DNA of 64,000 bases from NCBI GenBank assembly GCA_905221605.1, contig CAJNDS010000216.1:125001-189000 (forward strand). The letters are read 5' to 3'. How positions within the stretch are numbered: position 1 is the first letter of the stretch; the number at the start of each line of letters is the position of its first letter. Of this stretch, positions 11,414-23,452 are shown one piece after another. The translations under genes and the position numbers were made by a program. A model generated the notes under the pieces. That model was not told the origin of the DNA. It made no database searches and saw only the letters and a list, made by a program, of their open reading frames with translations. The stretch is from Symbiodinium natans. Lineage: Eukaryota > Sar > Dinophyceae > Suessiales > Symbiodiniaceae.

Positions 11414-12968
11414 GTGGGTGGGGTGGGGGTTTAGGGTTTAGGGTTTGGGGTTTAGGGTTTAGGGTTTAGGGTTTTATCGTTTTGCTGCAGTCCGTAACGC
11501 GAAGTCTGCTTGGACTCAGCCCGAATCCCACAGCCCATGCTCTAACCCTGCTGAGCCTTAAACCCTAAACCCTAGCCACTAAACCCTAATCCCTCACCCA
11601 TCCGGACGCCCGCTCTCGACCAAGGATTTGCCAAGCTGATCAGCGGCTGACAGAACGAAGCCACATCACCCAGTGGCACCTTGGTCTGTCTCCGATTTGG
11701 GGGGGTTACCGAAAATAGGGTTCAGGGTTTAGGGTAACCTTTCGGGGGTTCTCTATTCTATTTGGGGTATAAAAGGGGTACCCCTATGTTGGGAAATACC
11801 CATTTGAGGCCTCAAGGTTTGGAGGGAATTTGAGGACCTTATTCAGGATTCCAGCGCTCAACCCTACACCCGAAACCCCAAAGCCCCATTTCGCGAGGTC
11901 CTTCGGGATGTCTGTGGTTTTCAAGGAATGCCCTCATCGCAAGGTCCTATCTGCGAGCTGCGTTTTGATTAGGGTTTCGGGTTTCGGGTTTCGGTTTAGG
12001 GTTTAGGGTTTAGGGTTTAGGGTTTAGGGTTTAGGGTTTAGGGTTTAGGGTTTAGGGTTTAGGGTTTAGGGCCTATGGTCGGTTGCGGGTACCAGCCCGA
12101 GGTGCCCGTGTATCTGCCTAGGCTGATGAAGCCCTTTGCGAGGGGAATCTGTCTCCGCATCCACGTGGCTTCCTGGCCAAAAAGGCTGAGGCTTCGCGTT
12201 TTTGGGGGATCAACTAAGTACCCACAGAGCCCAATACCCCCCCCCCCCCCCCCTTCAGGAATACCCAAAACTCTTCAGGAGTCTTTCACGTGATTAGTTA
12301 TGAGTAGTTGTCTATTTGCGATCTGGCTGGCCTGATAGTCAGATAGTCATATTTGAACTCATTATGGTCCCTTTAACACATACACTTGAACATGCAATGC
12401 ATATCCTTTCGTAACACCTGCTCAATGGTAATCTTCACCTTAACTTAAATATGATTGGAACGCTGCGCTCACTAGGTATCTGCGGGTTATATGCCCTTTG
12501 CTTACGCAAGGCCTGTTCTTCGTTCCAGTAAGGATTTGGGTTTAGGGTTTAGGGTTTAGGGTTTAGGGTTTAGGGTTTAGGGTTTAGGGTTTAGGGTTTA
12601 GGGTTAACCGTGTAGGGTTTCCCAGGGTAAAACCCTAAAAGCCCTGTTTGGCACGAAGTGAGAATTTCAACTGATGAGGGCCGGGGTCTAGTACGTGTAC
12701 ATATTATATATAAATGTGTATATATATATATACGTGCATACACTATACAATAAATAGAGAAGTATATATATATATGTATATATGTACATATTATGCAAAG
12801 AGTATATATATATATATGTATGTATACAAAATGCAATAGTGTATGTGTGTAATATTATCTGCTACTCAAGGAGGACCATCCTCAACCCTGAGACCTGAAA
12901 CTGAACATCTCAATGCCCCACAGGCATGTCCCTCTAAACCCTTGAACGCTTCAACCCTTAAGCCCTGA

Positions 12969-13085
12969 CAAACCCTAAACCCTAAACCCTAAACCCTAAA
13001 CCCTAAACCCTAAACCCTAAACCCTAAACCCTAAACCCTAAACCCTAAACCCTAAACCCTAAACCCTAAACCCTAAACCCTAAAC
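12969..13085 (-). repeat. Long perfect CCCTAAA array (about 16 units)
   Basis: Perfect tandem units in CCCTAAA orientation, about 190 bp upstream of a candidate acceptor. Confidence 0.93.
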
Positions 13086-13278
13086 CTGACGCCCTTTAGG
13101 CGTGTAGTGGTATAGTTTGCGCCGGTTTCAGAAGCATTGGTTCGCGCCCCCCCTCAGAAGCAGTGGCACCTGACTACTCTTACCCTGCTTAAGCCCTTAA
13201 ACCCCAAAACCCTCAGGGTTTAGGGGTTTAGGGTTTAGGGTTTAGGGTTTAGGGTTTAGGGTTTAATTCCTACCCCAG

Positions 13279-13377
13279 ACTGCTGCTACCCCCCCCGAGG
13301 TGATTGCCTTGGGTTACATCTTCTCGCCGGTGGGCGAGACCCTGCTGAAGAGTGTGGACGTGCGTGGCCTGGCCTGA
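13279..13377 (+). CDS. Candidate exon, possibly terminal
   Basis: After TCCTACCCCAG the island is open for 32 codons (contains PPEVIALGYIFSPVGETLL) and reaches TGA at 13,375-13,377. Alternatively the exon leaves at GTGCGTGG inside the island. The immediate upstream tract is TTTAGGG, an exception to the usual polarity. No family is recognised. Confidence 0.42.
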   Translation, partial: TAATPPEVIALGYIFSPVGETLLKSVDVRGLA

Positions 13378-14110
13378 CGTTTTTCTGATCCCCAAGAACC
13401 CTCAATCCTAGGGTTTAGGGTTTAGGGTTTAGGGTCTAGGGTTTAGGGTTAAGCAGTCGGGTTTGGGGTTTAGGGTTCAGGGTTTCCTAAAAACCCTACC
13501 CCCTTCGGGGCTGGTCTGGACATGTGGAGGTCAACAGATCCTTACCCTTACTCGCGTTGGGGGCCCCCCCGGAACCCGCAATCCTAAACCACCAGAGGCC
13601 GAGGCGTCAGGGCATAAGCCGTAAGCCAAACCCTTGGTCTTCTACATCTTCAACAGGGTTTAGGGTTAGGGTTTAGGGTTGAGGGTTGAGGGTTGAGGGT
13701 TTGAGGGTTGAGGGTTTAGGGTTCAGCCCGAAATCTTTGCAAGCCCGAAACCCTAAACACCATGAGCCTTAATCCCTGAGTGCCCACCATACTCCAGACA
13801 CCATAGCCCAAGATTGTTAAAACACCCTACTGGCACACCCGAGATTGACTGAAGTTTTGGGGAATCAACTCGTTGCAGCCGTAGGGCGAGCTAGAACCCT
13901 AAACTCTGAGGGTAGTTCCATGCGCCGTTAACATGGTCCCTTTGCCTTTATGAAAGGGTTCCGATGTATGGGCCCTCATAAGGGGCCTTAGAGAAACCCT
14001 ACACCCTAGACTTGTAGGTCTAACCCTAAACCCCAAAAAATCCTAAACCCTAAAACCCTAACCCCGAAGCCCGCTAAACTTTAAGACTTCAGTACTTTAG
14101 TGTCTCACAG

Positions 14111-14159
14111 AGGAGCTTGGCACTCCAAGTCGAATGGTACACCTTGCCTTCCCCTTATG
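14111..14159 (+). CDS. Candidate exon, unknown protein
   Basis: After GTCTCACAG, 16 codons (RSLALQVEWYTLPSPY) run to a possible GC donor (GCTATGG). It is short, so confidence is limited. Confidence 0.33.
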
Positions 14160-14955
14160 GCTATGGACTTAGGGTTTCGGGTTTAAGGTTCAGGGTTTAA
14201 GGTTTAGGGTTTTAGGGTTTTGGGCTGTAGGTCCTTTGTACAACCCACTAAGCAAGCAGCAGGAATGTGAGTGTTTAGGGAAGCAGGAGTTGCAGCCTAA
14301 AGCCTAAATCCTAAACCCTAAACCCCAAACCCTAAACCCCAAACCCTATTCCAGGTTCCCGGACAAACACGTTTGCCTCCGAACACGCACTCTGGATCAC
14401 CTTCTACTTTGGGGCATCGCCACTTGGCTAAGTTTTTGTTGGGACGTTTCTTAAACCTAGGGCTTTGAGAGTTTAGGGCATGGCCTTTTGCGACTTCCGA
14501 CGCCTGCAGCGTTCCGACCGGCGATGGTTGTGCTGCTGAGATAGTCTTCAGATCGCATCTGGCGCCGCGTCGGTTTCGGGTAGGCTTAGGATTGAGGGTT
14601 GAGGGAGTTTAAGGGTCTAGGCTTTAGGGTTTAGGGCTGACAAGTAGTGGTACCAGGTGGTTCGATTCCTTGGACACATCGATGTGCCTTCAAGTCGGCA
14701 TTCTTGCTCTTGCCCTTGCGTTCTGCTGACGTCAGCCTGTCAAGGCTCAGGCTACCCTACTCTGCGCCCTAAAGCCTAAAATCCCCTAAACCCTAAACCC
14801 TAAACCCTAAACCCTAAACCCTCCACCCTAAAACCACCTAGTTGGGATGGGTGCAGTGATTGCTGGGCTGCCAAAGTCTGGAGACACCTCAGCGCATTTC
14901 TGGCCTGCTCCAGTCGTAGGAAAAAGACGGAGATCAGGAGCCTCCTGATGTAGAA

Positions 14956-15044
14956 GGGTTTAGGGTTTAGGGCTAGGGTTTAGGGTTTAGGGTTTAGGGT
15001 TTAGGGTTTAGGGTTTAGGGTTTAGGGTTTAGGGTTTAGGGTTT
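14956..15044 (+). repeat. TTTAGGG array
   Basis: About 12 tandem units, almost perfect, right after an island that is open in one frame (14,830-14,950). Confidence 0.92.
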
Positions 15045-15484
15045 CCATTAATAGGCAAGATGCAGGGCTTCTGGCTTCGGGGGTTCTTTGGGGGCTTTCG
15101 TTGGTTGTTTATTAGGTGTGCTTTTACACCCTGCTGAAGCCGAAAACGGGCAGGTCCCAGAGTCCGAGGCTCTAAGCCCTAAACCCGAAACCCTCAGCCC
15201 GAAGCCCTTAACCCTAAACCCTAAACCCTAAACTAAACCCTAAACCTCGCATGGCTTGAACAACCAAGCCTACATCCTTCGGGGGGTTGAGGGTGTCGTT
15301 TCCCAACCTGAAGTCGAAGCTCCCAAGGTTTAGAGTTTAGGGTTTAGGGTTCAGGGTTCAGGGTTCAGGGTTCAGGGTTCAGGGTTTAGGGTTTAGGGTT
15401 TAGGGTTTAGGGTTTAGGGTTTAGGGTTTAGGGTTTAGGGAAGCCGAAGCCGAAGCCCTGAAACCCTGAACCTTCAGCACCCAG

Positions 15485-15577
15485 GTTGGGCTGCTTGATG
15501 TGGCTCTTCCTCTCGCGGGGGATCCCGCCCAACCTTCTCATGGCCAGCAGCCTGCCAAGAACAGCTGGAAGACTGGG
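15485..15577 (+). CDS. Candidate exon, two open frames
   Basis: 93 bp between GCACCCAG and GTTTAGGG. In phase 0 it reads VGLLDVALPLAGDPAQPSHG and onward. In phase 1 it is hydrophobic (LGCLMWLFLSRGIPPNLLMA). Both stay open to the donor. The donor is the first unit of a TTTAGGG array. Confidence 0.4.
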
Positions 15578-15944
15578 GTTTAGGGTTTAGGGTTATAGGG
15601 TTTAGGGTTTAGGGTTTAGGCTTTAGGGTTTAGGGTTTAGGGTTTAGGGTTCAGGTGAAGGGTTACCTTAACCCGCAAGTGCCCCTCAACAACAGCCTGC
15701 CCACCCGTTCTTCTTTCTAAGTTCACCTTCCTTGGCAAGGTTTGGGGTTGTGGTAGGCTGGGTCCTTCTGGCCCCCCTGGCTTAGTTTTTTGGCGTTTGG
15801 CATGTTTCGGTGTTGATGGTCTCCCTTTCCTTTCCCCCCTTGTTTGCCTTTGAGCCTGCCTTGTGGAGTTTTAGGGGCGTTTTGATTTTTTGGGCAGGTG
15901 TAGGGTTCAGGGTTTAGGGTCTAGGGTTTAGGGTTCAGGGGGAA

Positions 15945-16085
15945 GGACATCGATGACAATAGCGATACCGATTTGTTCGATACCGGTGCGCTTCGGTTCG
16001 GTTCGATCTCGATACCGCGGCCTCAGGATACCTTTCGGTTCAGTACGATATCCATCAATGTATTGTTGAAGCATCCAGGTATCAC
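15945..16085. other. CGATACC/TTCGGTT-rich island
   Basis: CGATACC and TTCGGTT(C) recur several times each within about 110 bp, unlike the surrounding telomere-like repeats. No ORF or known element is recognised. Confidence 0.5.
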
Positions 16086-16143
16086 CCCAAACCCTAAACC
16101 CTAAACCCTTAACCCTAAACCCCCCACTCCCTGAGGCTCCCAG

Positions 16144-16196
16144 CTGCTGAACATCGTTTTCTTCGTCCTGGTGCCATCACTTCCAGGACCCACACT
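16144..16196 (+). CDS. Candidate exon, hydrophobic
   Basis: After GGCTCCCAG, 17 codons (LLNIVFFVLVPSLPGPT) run to GTGTGGGG. The hydrophobic stretch could be part of a membrane segment. CCCTAAA tracts precede and TTTAGGG follows. Confidence 0.42.
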
Positions 16197-16387
16197 GTGT
16201 GGGGGGGGGGAGGGGGGGTTAGGGTTTAGGGTTTCGGGTTTCGGGTTTGGGGTTTCGGGTTTCGGGTTTAGGGTTTGGTGTTTGGGCTTTTAGGAGTTCA
16301 CGTCTTGGGTCTATTGGGTTTTGTCACTTGGGGGGGGGGGGGTTCCAGCGCTCAGTTTGGTGCAGGAAGGTTTGCGTCCCAGAATCC

Positions 16388-16483
16388 TGGGAGGATCCAA
16401 AAAGTAGACCCCGTTAAGGGTTCCGACAGGACCCCAAAAGCGTATAGCGTGCTGTTTGGTGGTTCTACTTGTTGGGATCCTGC
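16388..16483. repeat. Foldback element family 4, copy a
   Basis: Ends GGGAGGATCC and GGGATCCTGCC are near-inverted, with inner arms AAAAGTAGACCC and GGTTCTACTT. A related copy lies at 17,093. Confidence 0.5.
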
Positions 16484-17092
16484 CTCCTGCCACTGCTGAT
16501 GGCCCGCTCCTACTCCAGGCAACTCTTAAACCCTGGGCCGGGCGGCCTTCAAGGCCATCAGCATTCCCCCCCCCCCCCTTGAAACACCTCAAAAAAAAAA
16601 AACTCCCTGAAGCCTCGAAGCTGCCAGGTCCTGGACAAATTACACGGTTTAGGTTTGTCCGCTTATAGGTTTTAGATTTAGGGTTTAGGATTCAGGCATT
16701 CCCCCCTTCCCTGCAGGGTTTAGGGTTTAGGGTTTAGGGTTTAGATTTCAGGGTTTAGGGTGCAGGCCTCCAAGCCAAAAAGCTCCCGCAACGCCCGGCA
16801 ACTTGGGGAGAAGCTCTAAGACCTCCACACCAAAGCCTGCTCGACCTCCTTCATACATCCCCCTTGGGAATTATTTTTAATTTCTGTTTATTTAAAATTG
16901 AAGAGGATATTAAGAATATTTTGTTTATTAAGGTTCTAAGGGGTGTATAGCTTCGGGCTGAAGACAGGTGAGTTCTTCGAGTCTGATTTCTCCACCCTGA
17001 CGTACCTCGCCTTGTCACTCGGCTTGGGAGACCGCGCCCGCCGGGAGGCTGACCCGCTTTGCCACACTGCACCCGAACTCTCCCTGCCCCCT

Positions 17093-17167
17093 GGGAGGAT
17101 CCCAAAAGTTGACCCACTGCTAGTATATAGGGTACGATTTGGGGGGTTCTCCTTTTTCGATCCTCCC
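17093..17167. repeat. Foldback element family 4, copy b
   Basis: GGGAGGATCCCAAAAGTTGA at the left and TTTTTCGATCCTCCC at the right form an imperfect inverted pair, sharing ends with the copy at 16,388. Confidence 0.5.
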
Positions 17168-17832
17168 AAGAGGTCTGAGTTGGTCTCGCGGGCAGAGGTC
17201 CCCCTAAAGCGGGTATGCTGTGCAACCGACGAAACCGCACCCGAGTAAGTCAAAATCTCGGAGTAGGTGGCTTTTTAAGGAAAATTGGGGCCTTTTTGGG
17301 CTCAGGGGTTGAGGGTCCATGCGGATTGAGCTTTGTGGGGCTTCTTAGGTTTCGGGGGGTTGTCGCTAAACCCTCAACCCCCCAACCCTAAACCCTAAAC
17401 CCGAAACCGAGACTGGGGGGGGGGAAGGTGGGGCAGAAAGAGTCCCAAAGACGAGGTGCGGTGTGCAGAGCACTTCGCGATTGCTCTTCATCGTGTGGAA
17501 CTTCAACGAGGACCCTCTAGCCCTAAACCCTAAACCCTAAACCCTAAACCCTAAACCCTAAACCCCCCTGACCCACAACTCGGTAGGCCAGTGGTGTACT
17601 TTACCCGTTTTGTTGGTTCACGGCTCCCTTATAATAAACTAGCCAACCTCAAAAGGGGTGCCCTCATTCAAATATGAGCTTTGGGGGGGGGGGGGGGGGT
17701 GCGTGTCCCTCAACTCCCCGAGTAAATCTGGGGCTTAGGCTCTAGGACTTCAAGCCCTGAACCCTAAACCTAAACCCCAAACCCAAACCTTAAACCCTAA
17801 ACCCGAACCAGTTCAGGGCTGCTCTTTGCAAG

Positions 17833-17909
17833 GACTTCCACGGAGGATTCCAGGTTGCAGCGCGTCGCATCGGCGCCCTGGAGAGTTGGGCGCTCAGGGG
17901 CTCTGCAGG
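17833..17909 (+). CDS. Candidate exon, unknown protein
   Basis: After TTTGCAAG, 25 open codons (DFHGGFQVAARRIGALESWA and onward) end at GTTCAAGGG, phase 0 in and 2 out. CCCTAAA lies upstream and TTTAGGG-type repeats downstream. Confidence 0.42.
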
Positions 17910-17934
17910 GTTCAAGGGTTCAAGGGTCTAGGGG

Positions 17935-18610
17935 TTAGGGTTTTGCATTTAGGGTTTAGGGTTTTAGGGTTTTAGGGTTTCAGGGTTTTAGGGGTTTAGG
18001 GGTTTAGGGTCTTAGGGTCTTAGGGTTTCAGGGTTTTAGGGTTTTAGGGTTTTAGGGTTTTAGGGTTTTAGGGTTTCGGGCGAGGGTTTAGGATTTAGGG
18101 GTTTAGGGGTTCTCGGGTTTTGTGCGTAGGGTTTGGGATTTAGGGGTTTAGGGTTCTGGGGGGGTCTAGGGTTCTAGTGTTTAGGGTTTAGGGTTTTAGG
18201 GTTCTAGGGGCGTTGTAGGTTCTAAGGTTTGGGTTCCAGGGTTTCGGGGTTCAAGTGTCCAGGGTTTAGAGGTTTACGGTTCTAGGGTCGAGGGTTTTGG
18301 GTTCCAGGGTCGCGGGTTTCAAGTGTTTAGGGTTTAGGGTTTTAGGGTTCTGGGGGGGTTTAGGGTTCTCGGGTTTTGGTTACTAGGGGTTTTGGGTTTC
18401 AGGGTTCTAGGGCTGAGGGATGTTTTAGGGTTTAGGGTTGTAGGGTTTAGAACTTTGGGGTTTAGGGTTTTCGTGGTTCTAGGGTGTCAAGGTTTTGGGT
18501 TTCAGGGTTTCAGGGTTCTAGGGTTTCGGGCTTATTCGAGGGTTTTAGGGTTCAGGGCTCGCGGTCGGGGCGGGGCGGGGTAACAGGGGGGGGGGGGGGG
18601 GGGGGGGGAA
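17935..18610. repeat. TTTTAGGG-variant array and G tract
   Basis: A long block of eight-base TTTTAGGG units and derivatives (TTTCAGGG, GTTCTAGGG), ending in 23 consecutive G at 18,586-18,608. ORFs here are reading of the repeat. Confidence 0.88.
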
Positions 18611-18775
18611 GGCAAACGCCTGTGGAATGTTCTAAACCCTGAGCCCCAAACTCTAAACCCCAAGCCCTAGACACAAATCCCTAAACCTCAAGCCCTAAAC
18701 CTAAACCCTAAAGCCTAAAGCCTAAACCCTAAACCCTAAACCCTAAACCTTAAACCTTAAACCCATACCTTCCAG

Positions 18776-18823
18776 GCTTGAGATCTGGTGTCGGCTGGAT
18801 CGCAGTGAACCTGAGCTATGCAG
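18776..18823 (+). CDS. Candidate exon, frame uncertain
   Basis: 48 bp between CCTTCCAG and GTCCCTG. Phase 1 (LEIWCRLDRSEPELC) and phase 2 (LRSGVGWIAVNLSYA) are both open. A CCCTAAA tract precedes. Confidence 0.33.
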
Positions 18824-18829
18824 GTCCCT

Positions 18830-21800
18830 GTGCATTTTCTTGGATATGAGGCTCATTTTAGGCTTTAGGGTCCGGGCGCCTTCTTACAGTGTAGTTATTC
18901 CCTCGTGGGTAGAGACAGGGAGGCATGATCGTCTTACGCTTGGACGCCCGAGTTGCCTTTTCGTTTTGCCTTTCCCGTGACCAAGCTACATACGCTAAGC
19001 TTCCCAAGCTCCTTGCCGGCAGCCTCACACCCCGCCATACGCCCCGGACCTTCTCAAATCCCTCGTGCTCAAGTCTTCAGGGCTTATGTGGGTGTAAGGG
19101 ACTGGGGGGGTGTTTCGGCTACATGTTCCTTTATTTTCTTTTATTAAGGCTTTTGTTGGGGCAAAATGGGCCCTCACAATCCCCTCGTTTGCACCCTTCG
19201 GGACCCTCATGAAAGAACGAGGCCGGTTTAAGGTTTAGGGCTTGGGCATTCACACCAAGCCCACCAAAGAGGGGTTAAGCAAGCTTCGAAGTTAGGGGTG
19301 GGTTGACGAGAGAAGGGATCTTGCGCTAAGGCAGTCACTTACTCTCCTCCCACATGAAACCCCCTCTACCCCCAGGAATAGACATGTCCAAACAGAGGAA
19401 TAGCATGTACTGTAACGGGCGTTTCGTATTCGAGGGAAGGGTGCTTTTCGGGGAGGAGATGATGATCCCCTTTCGGTTACACTTGCTAAGAAGGCCGGCA
19501 CGGAAATCAACAGAGGCCCTGAATAGGAATTGTCTTGAAAGCCAGTGTGATTAGCTAAATATTCAGAGAAGATAGATTTGTAAATGTTTGTTTATGACCC
19601 GACACAGACCAACAAGTGAAAACGACCTCTCGCTTTGCGCGCAGTCATGGATGCAGCTTCTTCTTCTTCAGAAGTTTTCAGCCAGTCAGCCAGTCATGTT
19701 GTTCTGACACTTGTCCCGGCAAGTTTGGAGTCAGTCAAGTTTGGATTTTTGATACACATATCTCTTACAGTTTGGACTTCGGCCACACTAACTCCTGAAG
19801 TTTGGATATTTGGCACACACATCTTTTGAAGTCTGGATATTTGATACACATAGCGTTTAAAGTTTGGACTTGTCATGCGCCTCCTCTTTAAATTTGGACA
19901 CACATATCTTTTAAAGCCTAGGAAATTGATACACGTACACATGTAGTTTCATCAGTCCGTGCATCTGGGCTGCTGGGAGCGCAAAGGGACCCTTCGGGTA
20001 TGGGTCTAGGGCCCATACCTAGTACCCTTCCCTTGGACAAGAACCACAACATGAAACCCTAAACCCTAAACCCTAAACCCTAAACCCTAAACCGCTTGAT
20101 CTTTGACCAAGGATTAGTCGGAGTTTAGGGTTTGGTTTTGTGGATCTTCGGGGTACCCCAAAGCAGCTTCAGGGTTCAGCTTTTTAATGTCAAAACCAAG
20201 TCCTAACAAGCCCCACACCCGGGACAAGCACCCTATGCACCTATTTTTAGCAGAATCCTGCCCCCAAAAACCTTGCTTAGGCCCCTGGGCAGGTCTAGAA
20301 TTCGTGAACCGGAATGTGGTTCTTGTGGTCTCCTTGGGAACGACGCGCGGCGGCGTTTCTGGATCATACGCGACCGCTTGTCACGGAAGCCCCTAGCGCA
20401 TAACTCTTCGAACCCTACATTCTGAAGAGTCAGTACGCCAAGCCATAAACCGCTCTAACCCTTGGCTTTTCGTCCGGGATGTTTCGGGCGTTCGGTATGC
20501 AGCGTTTCGAGCTTGCACTCAGGTCTGGGGATTCGATCTGAGGGAGGTTGCATGGTCCCTGAACATGCTCCCTTACCTTCATGTGAAGTATGGGCCCTTG
20601 GGTTGCATAGAGTACATGCGGGGTAAGTAGGGGTTCCCGTCTTCAGGTCCCCATCTTGAGGGACCATGGAACTACCCTAAAATTAGAGGCGAGGGCTTCC
20701 TATAAAACGAGACCCCATTGGTTTCAGGTGCTCACTTCAAGCCCTGACCCGAACCCCTGAACCCTTGGGCCATGAGATACCTACCGTTCAGGAGGATCCT
20801 CCTCGGTGCCCTAAGTATGGGCTTAGGTTGTGTGCTGTAGCGGCTCTCGATAAAGGGACAGTGATCTAGGGAACCTACCATGTAGTTGCAGTGCAAAGGG
20901 ATCTGGAGAAAGTGTCTCCCAACCCAAGGGGGCAAGAACAGGCTGTAGGGCTTTCAGCTCATTTCGAGTCTAGCGAGTGTAGTGGCTCAAGGGGTGGCTC
21001 TGCGTATGTTAAGTTTAGGGATTTAGAGCTGGAAGTTTAGGGTTTTGGTTTTGAGCTCAGGGCTATAAGCAGGAGGGTTTTTCAGCCTTTTGCGCCCCCA
21101 AAGCTTCAAAGCTTCAACCCTAAACCCTAAACCCTAAACCCTAAACCCATTCTGGGCAAGGACGGTCCTCCTCTTCAAGGCCCCGCAATGCTATGCGCTG
21201 GGCGCCCCAGGACGTGGCGGAGAGCACGGGGGCCCGAGGTTTTATTCGAATGCGTTTCTTTGCGGTTTAGGGTTTAGGGTTTCGGGTTTAGGGTTTTTGG
21301 TTTTATTTCGACCATCTTTGCCGCTTTCTCTGTATGTATATATATATATACAAGGGGAGAACATGGATAGTCATTCGCACAGGCTCCGCAAAGAGGCTCC
21401 GACAAGAGGCTTGCATATTCGGATGGAGTGTGGTAGGAATGTTCCGAGCATGGAAAAGCGGAGGGCTTCATTCATGGCTGCGAGACTTCAGGTTGCAGGG
21501 GTTGGGCCCTGGAACTGAAAACCCGAAACCAGCACCCCACCGCCTTAAAAGCTTTAAACCACAGGCCTCAGAGCCGTATGCCCAAGAGCGAAAACGGCCA
21601 CTCCTACTGCACAACCCCCCCCCCAATACGCCAAAAACCTTGGAGGTAGTGGAGTCGGGAGCTTTTAACCTTGTTTGTCGGGAAGAATCGGGTGTAGGCT
21701 TCGGCTAGCGGCCACGGCGGTAGAATCCCTACACATTCCCAAAAGGTTCCCTAAACCCTTACACCCGAAGTCCTAAACCCTAACCTCTACACCCTAAGCC

Positions 21801-22594
21801 ACTTGTCTCCCTTTCCGAAACTGGAGAAGTAGAAACCCCCGCAAAACCCCAAAATCTTGAACTCAAAGCTTCGCTTGGCTGCGCCACTGAAAGGTCCTAC
21901 GTGCTGCCCTCCACCGGCATGTTTCTTGGCTGGCTAAGCCCTGGACCTAAACCGAGTCAACCCTAAACCCAAAACTCTAAACTCTAAACTCTAAACCCTA
22001 AACTCTAAACCCTAAACTCTAAACTCTAAACTCTTTTTGGGACTCCATGAAAAAAGCTCTGGGAGGGAAGCGCACAGCGGACAGCACCGACACTTCCCGA
22101 TGCATTGCACGACAACTCATCGCATCATGAGAAGACCAATCCGGGTCTAAGCGAGGGTTTCGGGTTTAGGGCTTGAGGCTTCGGGCTTAGGGCTTCGGGT
22201 CTGGGGTTTCAATTATGAGGTTTTGTGGTTCGAGGTGTAGACTTTAGGGTGTAGGACACCCTGAATCCTGAACCTTTTCGAACCTTCTTGCCGGCATTTA
22301 TCCTGTCCGAGAGAAGACGTTTTTAGTTCAGAACTGTTTTAGGGCCTCCTCCAGTTGAAGGTTCCTGAGCAATGAGTTGTAAGTAGGGCCATATGTAGGG
22401 TTCATTTGTTGTAGGTACCCTAAACCCTAACCCTAAACCCTAGACGCTACTGAACCCTAAACCCCTGCTGAACCGACCCAATTTCTAAGTCCCCTACGAA
22501 ACCCCAAACCCAAAAACCCTAAACAATAAACCCTAAACCCTAAACCCTAAACCCTAACCCCTTAACCCTAAACCTTAATGTTGACGCATCCCAG
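18830..22594. other. Low-repeat spacer with small ORFs and a minisatellite
   Basis: Unique-looking sequence (18,900-19,620 and 20,180-20,700) with small ORFs lacking recognisable domains, short TTTAGGG/CCCTAAA tracts, a degenerate minisatellite at 19,728-19,945 and a CTAAACT/CCCTAAA block at 21,965-22,035. An island at 22,053-22,122 is open (DSMKKALGGKRTADSTDTSR) and ends in a stop, but its acceptor is unclear. Confidence 0.45.
19728..19945. repeat. Degenerate minisatellite (AGTTTGGA...ACACAT units)
   Basis: About six diverged units of roughly 35 bp share AGTTTGGATATTTG and GGCACACACATCTTTTGAAG-like segments. ORFs across it reflect the repetition. Confidence 0.7.
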
Positions 22595-22667
22595 GCTCGA
22601 GGGCATCACACACAAGTCCTTCATCCTCCTGGTCGTCGCAGAGATGCTGAACATGCAGCTGGCTCTG
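22595..22667 (+). CDS. Candidate exon, hydrophobic
   Basis: After CATCCCAG, phase 1, 24 codons including ITHKSFILLVVAEMLNMQLA, then directly GTTTAGGG, the first unit of a TTTAGGG array. CCCTAAA lies upstream. The hydrophobic centre suggests a membrane segment. It is one of the best splice-border cases in the window. Confidence 0.52.
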
Positions 22668-23383
22668 GTTTAGGGTTTAGGGTTTAGGGTTTAGGGTTTA
22701 GGGTTTAGGGTTTAGGGGTTAGGGGTTTAGGGTTTAGGGTGTAGGGTTTAGGGTTTAGGCCCGAGGGTTCGGGAAGGATACGTCTAAGGCTTTGGGGTCG
22801 TGGAGGGTAAGTGGGTATCTACACAAGACTAGCGACATCTACGAGGAAACCTGAATCTCCTCCTTCCCGCACGCCCTATGAAAGTGCCACATCCTTGTCC
22901 CTGGAATCCAACAAATTCTGAAGCTATATTATAAACCCACTCCGAAGACCCCGACGCATAAAGCCAAGCATGAGGGTTGAGGGATTAGTTCAGGGTTTCA
23001 TTCCCGACTTCGCAGCGTGCGTGGCAACAAGATCTTGGGGGTTTTAGGGCCTCAGGGTTTAGGGTGTTATGGGGCTTTAGGGTTTTAGGGTTTCATGTTT
23101 CATCTCGATGCCCACATCTTCAGCGGAATCTAGGCTCCAGGCTGTGGGACACAGATGTCAAGACGCTTAGCCCCCTGCCCTGAACCCTTGCGTGCCAGCC
23201 TGTTTAGTTGATAAAAGAATTCACTCAGGCTAGCCCCCGATGCTAGACCCGAAGCCCTAAACCCTAAACCCTAAAACCTAAACCCTAATCTGACCCCCAA
23301 TATCTTTCGTGGTCTATGGCGCAACCACCGGCCTCAAGCCCCCCCAAGCCCTACACCGGGGGCCCTTTGGGAGCCTCTCTTAG

Positions 23384-23452
23384 GCTGGCGGCATACGCAT
23401 CGCAAACCTACTCCCTCTGGTGGACGCTCCTGGCCTGCAAGGGGGGAGAACT
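23384..23452 (+). CDS. Candidate exon, hydrophobic
   Basis: After CTCTCTTAG, phase 1, 22 codons (LAAYASQTYSLWWTLLACKG, then GE) run to a strong donor GTAGGT. No family is recognised. It is consistent with the membrane-protein character of neighbouring exons. Confidence 0.45.

Larger units (their letters stand above)
10685..13278. other. Intron-like mosaic
   Basis: CCCTAAA tracts (11,240-11,325), TTTAGGG tracts (11,430-11,470, 12,000-12,070, 12,535-12,606), AT-rich simple sequence at 12,690-12,850 and a long CCCTAAA array at 12,969-13,085. Islands at 11,330-11,413 and 12,075-12,240 are open; the former is listed separately. Confidence 0.6.
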
